Below are positions 44,031 through 56,623 of a stretch of DNA of 64,000 nucleotides, piece by piece; the first letter of the stretch is position 1, and every line of letters begins with the position of its first letter. The position numbers and the translations under genes are program-made. The DNA is taken from positions 935,001 to 999,000 of the forward strand of contig CM033403.1 in assembly GCA_019426215.1 (NCBI GenBank), in the 5' to 3' direction. The stretch comes from Buddleja alternifolia (lineage: Eukaryota; Streptophyta; Magnoliopsida; Lamiales; Scrophulariaceae). The notes under the pieces are model-generated. The model worked only from the letters and a program-made list of their open reading frames with translations. It was not told the DNA's origin and searched no databases.

Positions 44031-44142
44031 GGTTGAAGTTGAAACCAAAGCGTTTCCGAGCGTAACTGCTTGTTTAGATCCATTTTTCTAAACTTAGTCG
44101 CTTTAAAAAAAATTTAAACATCTCATTATAGCTTTTAACAAA

Positions 44143-46369
44143 ATGCCTAAGTTGATAGAATCAAACTATGATTCTTGGAAACTTAGAGCATTCGCGTATT
44201 TATGCTCTTGCGATAATGAAATGTGTGATGTAATTTCAGATGGCCCCATTAAAATCATGAAAGTGATAACTCGAGCACCTGGAGCTGATGAAGCCACTCC
44301 AGATGGATATGTCGAGAAACCCAAGTTAGAATGGATGCCAGATGATAGAAAAAGAGCAAATTTGGATAATGTTGGACGAAGTGCACTTTACTCAGCGTTA
44401 GGAGACAACGATGCATTGTTCAACAAAATCAAACAATGTAAGACTTCAAAAGAAATATAGGATAAGCTGGCTATAGTATGTGAAGGTTCAGCGCAAATGA
44501 AGGAAAACAAGCTTTCCATAGCCATGCAAAGATTTGAGCACTTTAAGATGCTGCCCAATGAGACGCTAGAACAATTAGACGCAAGGTTTACTTTGCTCAT
44601 CACAGAGTTAGCATCATTAGACAAGGAGTTGACAAACAAGGAAATGGTTAATAAGATTTTCAGAAGTCTTCCAAGCAAGTATCTGATTAAGACTGTTGTT
44701 ATGAGAGAATCACAGACATTGGAAACACTAACTCCAGAACATGTGTATTCAGAGTTAAGGCATTTGAATTCGAATTGGGCGAAGTCAGCGACACATCGAC
44801 TTCAGCGACTGAATCAGGAGCATTAATCGCTACCACAAAGAATAAGGGTAAAGCGATCAGTGAGGAGAAATCAACAGAATCCAATGAGGAAAAAGAGATG
44901 GCATTATTGGTCAAGAAATTTCTAAGATATGAAAAGAGAAATCCTATTGGACAAACTTCATTTCAAACTCCTCCCCATGCACCATCGCCACAGTATCAAG
45001 CGCCAGTGTACTCAGCACCTCAACCAGTAGCACCAGTTCCATATCAAGCGCCACTGTCTTCCACTCAGAATATCTCAGCGCCAGTCATTTCCAAACGCAT
45101 AACCAATGAACAAAAAATGAAAACCAATCTACGCTACAATTGCAGGAAACCAGGGCACTACCAAGCAAATTGCCCTTATCCAAATGTGTCTAAGCCCACA
45201 AGGCAAGACTATGCGGATAGAAACCAATTCAGGAGCAACCTTCGCCAACAAGGTTTGCTAGCACAATCTGAACCATTCTCCGCACCTGAAGAGGACTTGG
45301 AATCATCAGATGAAAGCAGTGATGATGAGCCTACAAGCGACTCAGCGTTGATTTGTCTCATGGCAAGAGATGATGAAGCGTCTGACGATTCGCTACTAGA
45401 GGTAACCACTGAGTTATCTCATCCTCCTTCATATGATGAATTACTTGACAAAGTCAATGAATATTATAAAGATTGTCAAGATGCTGCCAAAATATATCAA
45501 AATCACTTCGCTATTATTTCATCGCTCACAAGTGATAAAGTAATGCTCAAAGCAGAGTTGCAAGTTCAGCAATAATGCATTGAGAAGAACCAATCGCTTG
45601 AAAGTGAGATTACTCAATTGAAAAGCGATATTGATATAATAGTCAAGAGAGAAGCTGATCTGATCGCTAGACTTGCTAAATCAGAGCAGCTCGTCTCATC
45701 ATTATCTAAAGCTTCAAGAAAGTTGGATAATGTGACTGAGGTAACAAAAATGTTTGGTGAAAAGACCGGCTTAGGATGCAATAAATTCGGTAAACAACCA
45801 AATAGATCTAATGTTACGGCAAACAACAAAGGAAAGGGTGTTTTCTTTGTTGCGAAAGGTTCACAAAGTCAAACGCTGAACGAAGGCCAAATGAGAAAGC
45901 CAAAGCTGACTCAGGCAAGGGTAAGGCGAAAGCAAATGATCCACAAAAACGGGTTCATCCAAACGCTCAAAAAGCTAAGGATAAACCTAACCATTGTGAA
46001 TCAAACGCTATGCGGCCAGCACCAAAAGTGCAACCTAAGCCAGCGCCAAGGAAATACCAGCATCAATATCTAAGACAGTCAAGATCATACTATCGATATT
46101 ATGATGATTGCGATTATGACTATGATTATGATTACTATTATAATCAAGAATATTATTATACACCCAAATGACACACACATCACAAGGTGAACAAAAAGCA
46201 CACACAACACAATGTGAAACCCAAGAAGGCCAGTATTCCTACAATGAAGACTAGGCAAATATGGGTTCCTAAAGTTTTAATTCAAACCAAAGACACTAAC
46301 GTTGAAGGACCCAAAACAAAATGGGTACCTAAGAAGAATTTGAACTATCCTTTAAATGCAGGTACCTAG
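44143..46369 (+). pseudogene. gag: E4 gag (multiple stops and frameshifts)
   Basis: The start MPKLIESNYDSW equals the E2 gag start. A TAG at 44458 replaces the Trp of KEIWDKLA. Frames change near 44775, and a TAA at 45573 replaces a Gln. The zinc knuckle reads RYNCRKPGHYQANC, so the first Cys of CCHC is Arg. The last piece, with the WVPK motif, ends at a TAG at 46367, overlapping the start of pol in another frame. It is non-functional. Confidence 0.9.
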
Positions 46370-49300
46370 AGCTAACATCGATACTTCAATTTGGCACTTT
46401 GATAGTGGGTCGTCAAGACATATGACAGGTTCCAAAGACCTTCTAGTCAACTATCGAGCTACCAATGGTCCTCAAGTTATATTCAGTGATAACTCCAAAG
46501 GTAAAACCAAAGGTATAGGTATCATGCATAGGGGGAACATCATGATTAGTGATGTATATTATGTTGAGGGTCTTAAGCATAATTTGTTGAGCATTAGTCA
46601 ATTTTGCGATAAAGGCTTTGAAGTAAAATTCTCAAGTGATTATTGTTATGTTAACGACGCTAAGACTAAGCCTGCTAAATTAAGAGGAAAAAGAACAAAC
46701 AATGTTTATTTAGTGGATTGGGATTCTACAATTGATAACAACCCCACATGCTTTGTTGCTAAAAATCAAAATGAATTGGGTTAGTTATGGCATAGAAAAA
46801 TAAATCACCTCAACTTCAAGGCAATCTCTCAATTAATATCGCTAAATCTAGTAGAGGGATTACCTAAGGTCTCCTTTCAAAAGAATTGCTTATGTGATGC
46901 ATGTCAAATGGGTAAACAATTTAAATCATCTTTTAAGAAGAAACTATGCCTATCTACTTCTAGAGTTCTTGAACTATTGCATCTAGATTTGTTTGGTCCT
47001 ATTCAAATCATGAGTGTTAGTGGTAAAAAGTACTCGCTAGTAATAGTTGATGATTTCTCTCGCTATACATGGGTAGAATTCCTAGCGACCAAAGATGAAA
47101 TTAGTGTCAAGCTCACATCGCTAATTCGTCAATTGCAAACTTATAAAGATTTCAAGGTGACAAGAATTAGAAGCGATAGAGGAACTGAATTTACGAACCG
47201 ATTTGTTGAGAAGTTTTGTACAGAATTTGGAATACTTCATGAGTATTCTGCTCCTAGAACACCTCAACAGAATGGAGTTGCCGAGCGACGGGACAGAACT
47301 CTTAAAGAAGCTGCTAGGATGATGCTTGCAGAGTTTAAGCTGCCTCAAAGGTTTTGGGTTGAAGCTATCAATACCGCTTGCTACACTCAGAACCGGTGTA
47401 TGATCAGCAAGCAACATGAAAAGACTCCATATGAGTTGTGGAAGGGACGTAAGCCTAACGTTTCATATTTTCATGTATTTGGTTCTAAATGTTTCATTCA
47501 TAACAATGGATCCCACAATCTAAAGACATTTGATCCTAAAGCGGATGAGGGAATCTTTCTAGGCTATGCCAAAAATGGAAAGATCTTTCGCATCCTAAAT
47601 AAGATTAAATCGAAGGTTGAAGAATCCATTCATGTTGTGTTTGATGATACTAACCAAGAACCGAGTAAGGTTAATCCTGATGATGTAGGAATAGAAGATC
47701 TTGCCCAACAAGCATCACAAATCAACCTTAGTGATGATTAGGATGATGAGATCTTTGTACCAATTCCTAAAGTTACTTGTGAGGTTACAAATGATGATAT
47801 TATCAGAATTGCTAATGATCATGAAGAGAATGATCATCAAGAGCAAATTGGAACTGTGAATGATGCAGCAACTGCGCCAGAGACAAATGAGGGTCAAGCG
47901 ATTGATAATCAAGAGTCTCTTAACCTGTTCCAACCAGATCGTAAATGGCTTAGAGACCATCCACCAGAGCTAATAATTGGAGACATTGGAGCACCTGTTA
48001 GAACTAGGTTCGCTACAATTAACGAGGCCATGTTCGCAAGTTTCCTATCTCAAATGGAACCAAAAAAAGTGGATGAAGCGCTCAGTGATTCAAGTTGGGT
48101 AGAAGGGATGCAAGAAGAGCTTAACCAATTTGAGAGAAGTAAGGTTTGGACGATAGTACCAAGACCAACTCACCAAGGAGTTATTGGGACTAGATGGGTT
48201 TTTAGGAACAAGATGGATGAAGATGGTATTGTTATAAGAAACAAAGCCAGATTAGTCGCTCAGGGTTATTGTCAAGAAGAGGGTATTGACTTTGATGAGA
48301 CGTATGCCCCAGTAGCCCATCTTGAAGCGATTCGTATGTTCCTAGCGTTTGCCGCATTCAACAAGTTCACAGTATATCAACTGGACGTGAAGAGTGCTTT
48401 CCTGAATGGTAAACTCCAAGAAGAAGACTATGTGGAGCAACCTCCAGGATTCATCAACAACCATGGCAAAAGTATGGTCTACAAATTGGATAAGGCACTC
48501 TATGGCCTTAAACAAGCACCAAGAGCATGGTATGACACTCTCTCTATCTTCCTTATAAGTAAAGGCTTTTCAAAAGGCAGCGTTGACACAACGTTATTTA
48601 AAATTATCCATAATGAAGATATTCTCTTAGTCCAAATTTACATTGATGATATTATATTTGGTTCTACAAATAAGCGATTGTGTGAGAAATTTTCGAAAAT
48701 GATGCAAGAACAATTTGAAATGAACATGATGGGTGAATTAACTTTCTTCTTAGGATTACAAGTTAAACAACTTCCTAATGGCATATTTATAAACCAAGCT
48801 AAATACACAAGAGATATGATTAAGAAATTTGGTATGGAAAATGCATCATCTTCAAAAATTCCAATGAGCCAAACGCTTAAGTTAGATAAAGATGAAAGTG
48901 GGAAGAAAATTGATATCACTAACTATAGAGGTATCATTAGATCACTTCTTTATCTTACTGTTAGTAGACCTGATATTATGTTTTCGGTATGCATGTGTGC
49001 ACGCTTTCAAGCTGATCTTAGAGAATCACACTTAAATGCTACCAAGAGAATCCTTAAATACCTAAAAGGCACACAAAATGTGGGCTTATGATATCCAAGG
49101 GACTCTCCTTTTGAACTAATTGGTTATTCAGACGCAGATTTTGCAAGATGCAAAATAGATAGAAAAAGTACTAGTGGTACATGTCAATTTCTAGGTGATA
49201 GATTGATTTCGTGGCATAGTAAGAAACAACAATCCATAGCGACTTCTACCGCTGAGGCAGAATATGTAGCCGCTGGAAGCTGTTGTGCACAAATCCTTTG

Positions 49301-49577
49301 GATGAGGCAACAACTTAGAGATTATGGAATAATCTTAGGTCCTACCCCAATCCATTGTGATAATCAAAGCGCTTTAGCTATGACCCAAAATCCTGTCCTT
49401 CATTCTAGAACTAAACACATTGACATTCGCTACCATTTCTTGCGTGACCGCGTTCAAAAGAAGGATATCTCCATGCATTTCGTTGGAACAGACAAACAAT
49501 TGGTAGATATCTTCACCAAAGCACTCAACGAACAACGCTTTCTCACTTTGAGAAGTGAATTAGGTATGATTGATTGA
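46356..49577 (+). pseudogene. pol: E4 pol (nonsense mutations)
   Basis: The domain order is as in E2: protease DSGSSRHMTG near the start, integrase with [15 protein letters not shown] and GVAERR, RT with YIDD in place of YVDD, and RNase H with AEAEYVA and HCDNQSA. Stops at 46782 (Trp to TAG), 47739 and 49089 (Trp to TGA) break the frame. It begins with the same ATGCAGGTACC word as E2 pol. Confidence 0.92.
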
Positions 49578-50472
49578 AACGTTTAAATCATAAAAACATC
49601 ATATTTTACAGGCATACAATTTAGGGGGAATCCACTTGATCTTGTGTCTAAAAATATCTTTCAAAATTGAAGTTATCAATTTTAGGGGGAACTTTAAAAT
49701 TGTACTTATTTAAAATCATAAGCGATTGTGATCAAAAACGACTTTAAAAAAATTCTATGCATTGATCACTAGCGTTTATCCTTTATGCATATGACAAAAT
49801 CAATCTCTAAATAAATGAAAATGTCTACTATAAATACAAGCGAATGATTTGATATTTAAATTCTAAGAAATTAAAAAATTTGTTCTCAAAAAAACTTCAG
49901 CGTTAAAAAGATTCCCACTTTAACGCTAAGAAAATTTCTATGAAAATCATGCATAATTTTCATCGCTTACAAGTAACGTGTGGATAAGTTCAAAAGATTA
50001 GATTTGACAACTGCTCACACGTGCTTTATCAAATCAAACTGACAGTTAATGATTCCTATCTAAACTAGGCGGTTCAGTGACTGCACCTGTCTGTATACGT
50101 GTCAGTGTACTATCAGGCGCGTGTACTTCACGCTGAAAATTTCCAAATTTTTCAAACGTCTTTTCTTGTAACTGGGGATTTCAAACTTTTATATTTAACT
50201 AAAGTTACCTATTTTACCGCATCCTTTGACATCCGTACTTATGAATAAACGGGTCAGATTCAAATATTTCAATTTTCAAAATTTAATGATGTCACACGTG
50301 GCATTCATCTAAGCATCTGAGGAGTTACTTTTGCCTCTATATATATTCTTCAAAGTTCTTACAGTCAAACTTTATCTCTTCCAAAAATTCTCTCTACTGT
50401 AAAAACTCTCCATCTTTTTTCAAGGCAAAAAGTATTTCTCTCTCTCTCAGAAAAAGCTTTAATCTTTCATCA
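49578..50472 (+). other. E4 spacer between pol and env-like gene, with candidate internal promoter
   Basis: No ORF. Purine-rich AATTTAGGGGGAATCC and ATTTTAGGGGGAACTT lie at about 49617 and 49677. A G-box CACGTG is at 50295-50300 and TATATATA at 50339-50346, 134 bp before the env-like ATG. Confidence 0.65.
50295..50346 (+). promoter_or_regulatory. Candidate internal promoter of the E4 env-like gene
   Basis: A CACGTG G-box is followed about 40 bp later by CTCTATATATATTC and then a CT-rich leader up to the ATG. E1 keeps the TATA-like element at nearly the same distance. This is inferred, with no transcript evidence. Confidence 0.4.
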
Positions 50473-53400
50473 ATGGCACCCAAATCTTCCAAATCTGTTG
50501 CCGAAAAATCTTCCAAATCTGCTGCCTGAAAATCTTCCAAATCCCAGAAACCGGTCACTGTTAACGCCGGATTTCTTGTTAACTGGGACTATCTTTTTGA
50601 AAACCAGAATTTCCCTCTTCGGAAAGTTCTTCCACTTGTCCAAGAATCTGGTTTGCGCGACATGATTACTGTCATTTTCTACCTTCATGAGGAAGAAACC
50701 CTTTTCTTCTTCCAAAATGCAAAAATTTTCGATGATAGAAACTCTATTTCATGCGTCTTTCCTTTTGCCCGAGAGACCTTCACTCTCACTTCTTCTCTGA
50801 TTTCATCATTACTTAATTTGCCCAATGATGGTGCCGAAGTCGAGAACGTCACTCCTGGTAATGCTACCAAGGTCTAGGCGTTGGTCAAGAAAGATGAAGT
50901 TGAGGCTGCCTATAAACCCAACTTCAAGAAAAACGACATGAAAGGCGAATACGTAATTCTTGCTGACATATGCGCCAAAATGATCGAATGCAGAAAGGGA
51001 AGCTTCGATAAAATTACAAATCTCCAGTACAAGATGATGGTGGCCATTTTGACCAAATTGAACATAAATTGGTCTCTTTACGTCTTTAATCGCTTTAAGG
51101 CAGCGATAGCTACTTCGGTTAATCCTAAGCCCTACGAGATTCTTTTAAGTCGTATTCTTAGCGCTAGCGGTTTCACTACTACTGCTAGAAAGAATATCCC
51201 AGCGCCAAAGTTCTACGGGAAGAAGATGATCAGCGGGATGCTCAAGCCTCGAAAACATGGCGGTGCAGCGGTTCCCAAAGAAGAGCGTGAGCGACTTCTT
51301 GTCGAAAGAGCGTGAGCGACTTCTTGCCGAAGGAGCTGTTCGAAGTGATGATGAAGAACAAGCGTCTTCATCTTCATCATCATCTGCATCGAAATAAGAG
51401 GTGGTGGTTAAGCGACCGAAAAGAAAGATTGCCATTAAGGTCGCTGAGCCAGCCAAGCCAGCAAAGAAACAGAAGCAGAAGCAGAAGCAGGAGCCCAAGA
51501 AGAAATAGAAGTCTCCCTCTCCTTCTCCACCCCCAGCATTTATCTTCCATGTAAACGAAGAAGAAGTAGTAGAAGAAGAAGTAGAAGAAGAAGAAGTACC
51601 GCTTGCACGAATACGTACTCCTTCTTCTACTCCAAGTGCATCTACAAGTGCTCCAGTCAAGCCAACGCTGGAAGACCCAGCGAGTGTCCTCCCTCCCTCT
51701 TCAGACGCTATTCCTGAATCTATTCTTGAGCCTAGAGCCTCTCCTCTTTCTGAAAAGGCTGCTCGTTTTCAGGGTAAGTACATGTGAAAAACAAAGTAGT
51801 TTATCCTTTCCTCATTAGGTTCTCTTTTCTAACGCTAGGATAAAACCTTTTTCAGCCAAAGTTGATGCGGATATTCAAAATGTTCTTAACACTCTTGAGA
51901 CTTTGAATATACCTATCAGTGCTGATCCTATCACTTCTTTTCTCGATTTAGATCCAGAAAAAGTTATTTTGGAGCCTGAGGAAACTGTACCAATTGTTGA
52001 AACAGATCAAGCGACTGACAAAGTCGATGATAGTCCTCAGGGTAAGCGTTGTAGTATCTTTACTTTAATTTCTATCTAGTAGAAATTTTGCTTGCTTTTC
52101 TCAAACGCTTACATGTATCAGCTCAAGATGCACCAGACGCTGATGCTCCTCCATCTTCAGAGGTTCCTATTAAAGTAGATGTTGATTTGAAAACTGTTGT
52201 GAATATCGCAAAAGAAATAGCTCAAGTCCTCCCTGACGCTGAAACATCTCCAGTCAGTAAAGCGACTCTACATGCTGAGCGGTCGATAGAAGTGGCCCCT
52301 ATTCCAACAGAAGACACTGCGTTTGTCCCTACTCCAACTGGATCTCCTCCTCGTGTCATCGATTTTTTTCCTCGTGGATATTCTTCAGAAGTTGAATTTT
52401 ATTATGCCGCTAGAGAACGAGACACTCAAACCCTCACTGAAGCAGAAATCAATTTCTAAACCACTCTTCATAGGCCTGATGTTTCTAACTCAGACAAGTT
52501 TGCATTTTTCGAGCGATTCGCTGATCTGGGTCTCTACAACCTTGAGCGTCTTCAATCTCGCCTTGAGTATATTCGGCGACCAGTGTTCAACATGACAGAA
52601 TTTGACGAAAAGCGTTTCATTTTTACTGGCCATTCCGAAGAATCATTTTATCCCTTGCGCCAGAATAAGATCGTCATCAAGAATCCCCATATAGGTGATT
52701 GGTCAAAGGATCCGGATGAAGAAATTCTCAACAGAATTGGATACTCAGCGAAACCAAAGGTTGTTCATTCTCCTCTGAACGCTCTATCCCCTAAGCCTCT
52801 TAGACTCTGGAAAGGAAAAGGACCAGTTGTTGCTGAGCGTCCTAATCCAGTTAACGCTTGGATAGAAGACGAGGCCCGAGAATACCTTGCAACATTATGG
52901 GCTTAAGATTATGACGAAGAAATTGAACGCGTCGAAAAGTTTCTTGCAGCTAAAAAGAAAAAGGAAAAAGCTGATAAACTTGGAAAGCGTTGGATGATGG
53001 ATACAGCCAGATGGGCTGAGGAGTTTATGTTACATTTCTCTACCATTGAAGAACTCATAAGATATCCATTCTTATTCGAGTTTGGTATCGAATACAGACG
53101 TCGTGGATTTACTACATTCTTACTTCACCAGCGTCAGTATATTGTTGGGGATGTTAGCGCTCTACCCAGTTATAGACAACCTATTGAGAGCTACATTCGC
53201 CAGCAGCTAGCCTTATTCAGTCAAGGTGGACGATATGTATTTCACCCTCGTCAAGCGTTTGTTCAGCGCATATTTCCAGATCTGAACGAAGAAGCCTCTA
53301 CCAGCAAGCAATCGATTCTTCCAGGATGAAGTGAAATTGGTGTCGATGTTACAAATAAGCACTCTGAGTTTGCTGAGCTTCACAGAGACAGAAGAGCAGT

Positions 53401-54887
53401 GATAGAAAATGCTCAAGCGTTAGATATTACTTTCAATCACTATTCAGGGCTGAGCAACTTTCGAGGATACAATCTTCACCCTGTGCTCTTTTGCGAACAA
53501 AACATTCAAGTGGCCAAGATGATATCGCTGATCTGTCCAGAAGATCAAGAAGCAGCTCAAGCGCTGATGCCATTTATTTTGGACTTCTACAATTCTTATA
53601 CTTCAGGAGTTGATCTGCCAGAAGGAGTGCACCTTGCACTAAGTAATGAAGAGCGCGAAGACGCTATATTCTTTATCCCACAGACAAACCTGATTAGTCC
53701 AAGGCATGTAATGGAAGCAATTGGCCCACTCTGGGTCATACCTGTTGAGAGTCCAGCGTGTCCAACTGAAGTTGTTGCAATAGAAGAAGAAACTTCTACT
53801 GTGGAAGTCGTTCAACCCAAAAACGCTGAAATGCCAGACATTGTTCATAGCGCTCCAGCAGTCGAGGTCCCAATTGAGGAACAAATTGTTCAATTGATAT
53901 CGCAACTCAGACGCTCGACTCAGCGATCGAAGAGGTCCATGCTGACTTGGCAGCACATCCTGCAGAGCCTATTATTAGAGACATATCTAAAGGCAAAGCT
54001 CCAGCCTCCAGCTCACATGGTCCTATGCATTCTTCCTCAGACTCTGACTCAGACTCAGAAAGCGATCTAGAAGCACGATATTTCAAGAAATTCGTTCGCA
54101 ATTCTCTTAGCGATTTATCCGGTTCTTGTTCTCGTATGGAAGAGCGCAGCAACGCAATGTTTCACAACGTAGAGAGACTGCTTAAGGCTGACATGAGTCA
54201 TGCAACCAAGCTTTCCATCTCTATGATGAACAGCATCGCTCCTCTCATCAAAGAGCTTTCAGACGATTTCAATCGGACGCTTGCGCAGAATGCCTCAGCT
54301 GATACTGAGCGTCACAATTCCTCCAACCTTGTATCTCAAAGTATCGCTGAACAGATCAGTCTCTTAGTCGATGAAGTCAAGCTTCTCCGAAAGGACATCG
54401 CTGACTTAAAAAACTCTTTTGCTGATGTCAAGAAGGGGGAAGATAAAGAAAAGTCCAAAGCAATATCTAAGACAGATAATAAACACTGACGATCAATGTT
54501 TGATGAAATAGCAAGCATAAAGAAAATGTTAACTAAAAAGAGAAAGCCAAGGTATTATCTAGGAAGATATTTGCTCCTAGATTTGGACGTCAATTTTTTG
54601 AAAAGTATGGGATTTCATCCTTATGCCGACCGCTTAGATGACCCATCAACTGGAAACCATCCAACGATAGAAGATAAGATATCTATTACGACTTGATTCG
54701 TGAACTTGGTTTACCTCCAAGGGAATGGGTGGACAGGCTGAAGGAACTCAATGAAAGCGCTAGACAGCGAAGGCATGACTATGATGAACTCCAAAATACC
54801 ACCATGATCGACATTGACCGACTCCTAATTGACTTACCGAATGAGATCTACCAAAAGGAAGAAAGCATAAAGCGACAGAAAAGATGA
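50473..54887 (+). pseudogene. E4 env-like gene with two short introns, decayed
   Basis: It starts ATGGCACCCAAATC and has the plant-transposon domain (FLVNWDYLF). Stops include TGA at 50527, TAG at 50876 (Trp in E1), TAA at 52456, TAA at 52904 and TGA at 53327. A 25-bp tandem duplication (51283-51332) shifts the frame. A TAG at 51506 is shared with E1. Intron 1 (51774-51855, 82 bp) and intron 2 (52042-52121, 80 bp) have GTAAG donors and CAG acceptors, and the exons on both sides join in the same phase. The C-terminal half has helical, coiled-coil-like sequence and ends in KRQKR. Confidence 0.85.
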
Positions 54888-55121
54888 AGTTTTTTTATGT
54901 TTTTCTTTTGTTTTCAATATTCAGTATAAATCATGTATGCTTATCTTTCTATATGAATGAATGATTTATCGCTGAAACAACTTGTTGAGGCTAATCTAAC
55001 TTTAGCTAACTTTACTAACTTTCCAAACACTAACTTTTACTTATTTGGGCTTTTCTTTGAAACTCTTAAAGTTATAAAAGAGTAAGAGTTAAAATCTTGA
55101 CATCATCAAAAGGGGGGAAAT
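54888..55121 (+). other. E4 3' untranslated sequence with polypurine tract
   Basis: No ORF. AAAAGGGGGGAAAT at 55108-55121 abuts the 3' LTR and is the plus-strand primer site. Confidence 0.85.
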
Positions 55122-56618
55122 TGTTAGGAATTTCATGTTAGATGTTTTGATGATGACAAGATAGGATTTCATGTTAGACCCCAAATATAATGTAAGTTTA
55201 TGCTTTTAGATCAATGTGTAAGCGTTTGAAAGTATGTAACTTTGTTAGGCTTGTAATTTTTATCTTTGTAGATTTTAGACTAGGTATTAGGCGCCGAATC
55301 GCTAATAGAATTTTAGGTGAGTCTATTAGAGATGAAGTTGAAGATCAGCGTCTGAAGTCAAATAAAGATGAAGATTTGTTCTTAGCGGCTGTCAAACACT
55401 AAAGGCCTATTTCAGGATTGAATGGATCAAGCGCTCAAAGAAATCTAGCGATCAGTATGTGATTCACCTAAAAAAAATTCTCAGGTCATGAAAGACTTAA
55501 ATGCAACCATTCAATGGACATTTGTTTCCAACGGGAAATAAATTCAAATGCATTAAATGCCTGATAAGTGCATTAAATGTGATAAGCTATTTGACTTGTG
55601 GACAAGCCACCTTTTGACTAGACTGTCAGAACTTTTCAGAATTTAGCTGCTCCCATCCAATCGGTACCAGCAAAATTTCAGGAATGTCAGAGAAAAAGGT
55701 ATTATCATGTGCCGCGTGAAAGGCACGCCCCTACATGTGTCCAACGGACATAATCCCAAGAATTGCCTATAAATACCTCATTTTCAGCAAACCCAAATAT
55801 AGATAACACAAGAAAGATTCTACGTGCAAAAACTCTGCTAAAATATTTCCTCAAGAAAAAGCTTAGAAACTCCATAGCCAAATCTTTCCAAGCTTTTATA
55901 TACATTCCAGACAGTCACAAATATCTCAAACATCTTCCAAAGAAGAACTCTAAACTCTTACTGAGATATCCCAAGTTGTTTGATCTTTCCAAAAACAAAC
56001 AAACCCTTATGACAAACCTTCAACCTTTCATCTGAGTGAGAAAGTAGTTGAAACCCCTTACAGGCAGTATTTCTGAGTGAGAGAAGCTTGTAGAAGAAGA
56101 TCTTCATTGGTGCTGAAATCTGTGTGATCAAGGAGCCCGAGATCATTCTTCACCCCTTTACTATTTTGTAGAAGATTCTGTGCGATTCTTTGATTATCAT
56201 CTTAGTAAATTCCTCCAAGTGGAAAAGGAGAAGAAGGAAGTAGCTAGGATTACACCACCCAGTGAACCTTACAAATTATTGTGTTATTTATCTTTACTTA
56301 CTGTTTTATTGCATTACTTTATCATCAAAAGATATTAAAACAGTTAAGCGACTATTTAATCAAATCGAACGCTAAAGTCTTAAAATCATTTTCGCTGTGC
56401 TAACTTTGATTAAGCGATCTAAGCATTACCCTACTTTGGTAATCGCTGAAATCACTAAGTCTAAGTTTTCTTTTTCTGTAGCGCCTGAATTAGCACTCAG
56501 CTTTCCAAGCGTTCAAACATTTAAAAGTGATACGAAATTTTTGAAGTCGAAAAAGACTTCAGGGTCTATTCAACCCCCCCTCCCTCTAGACCCTTTCGTA
56601 TGCCACTTGGGACCACCA
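55122..56618 (+). repeat. E4 3' LTR
   Basis: It is 1497 bp, paired with 42520-44016, and ends CCACTTGGGACCACCA before the target duplication GTCGT. Confidence 0.95.
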
Positions 56619-56623
56619 GTCGT

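Larger units (their letters stand above)
42520..56618 (+). mobile_element. E4: full-length, decayed SIRE/Maximus-type Ty1/copia element
   Basis: The element is 14.1 kb with 1497-bp LTRs (42520-44016 and 55122-56618), PBS, gag, pol, env-like gene and polypurine tract in order on the plus strand. The target duplication GTCGT is perfect (42515-42519 and 56619-56623). By eye the LTRs differ at roughly 50 places, 3 to 4 percent and mostly transitions, so it is much older than E2. All three genes carry stops or frameshifts. It is inserted in the leader of the CACTA element C3. Confidence 0.95.
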
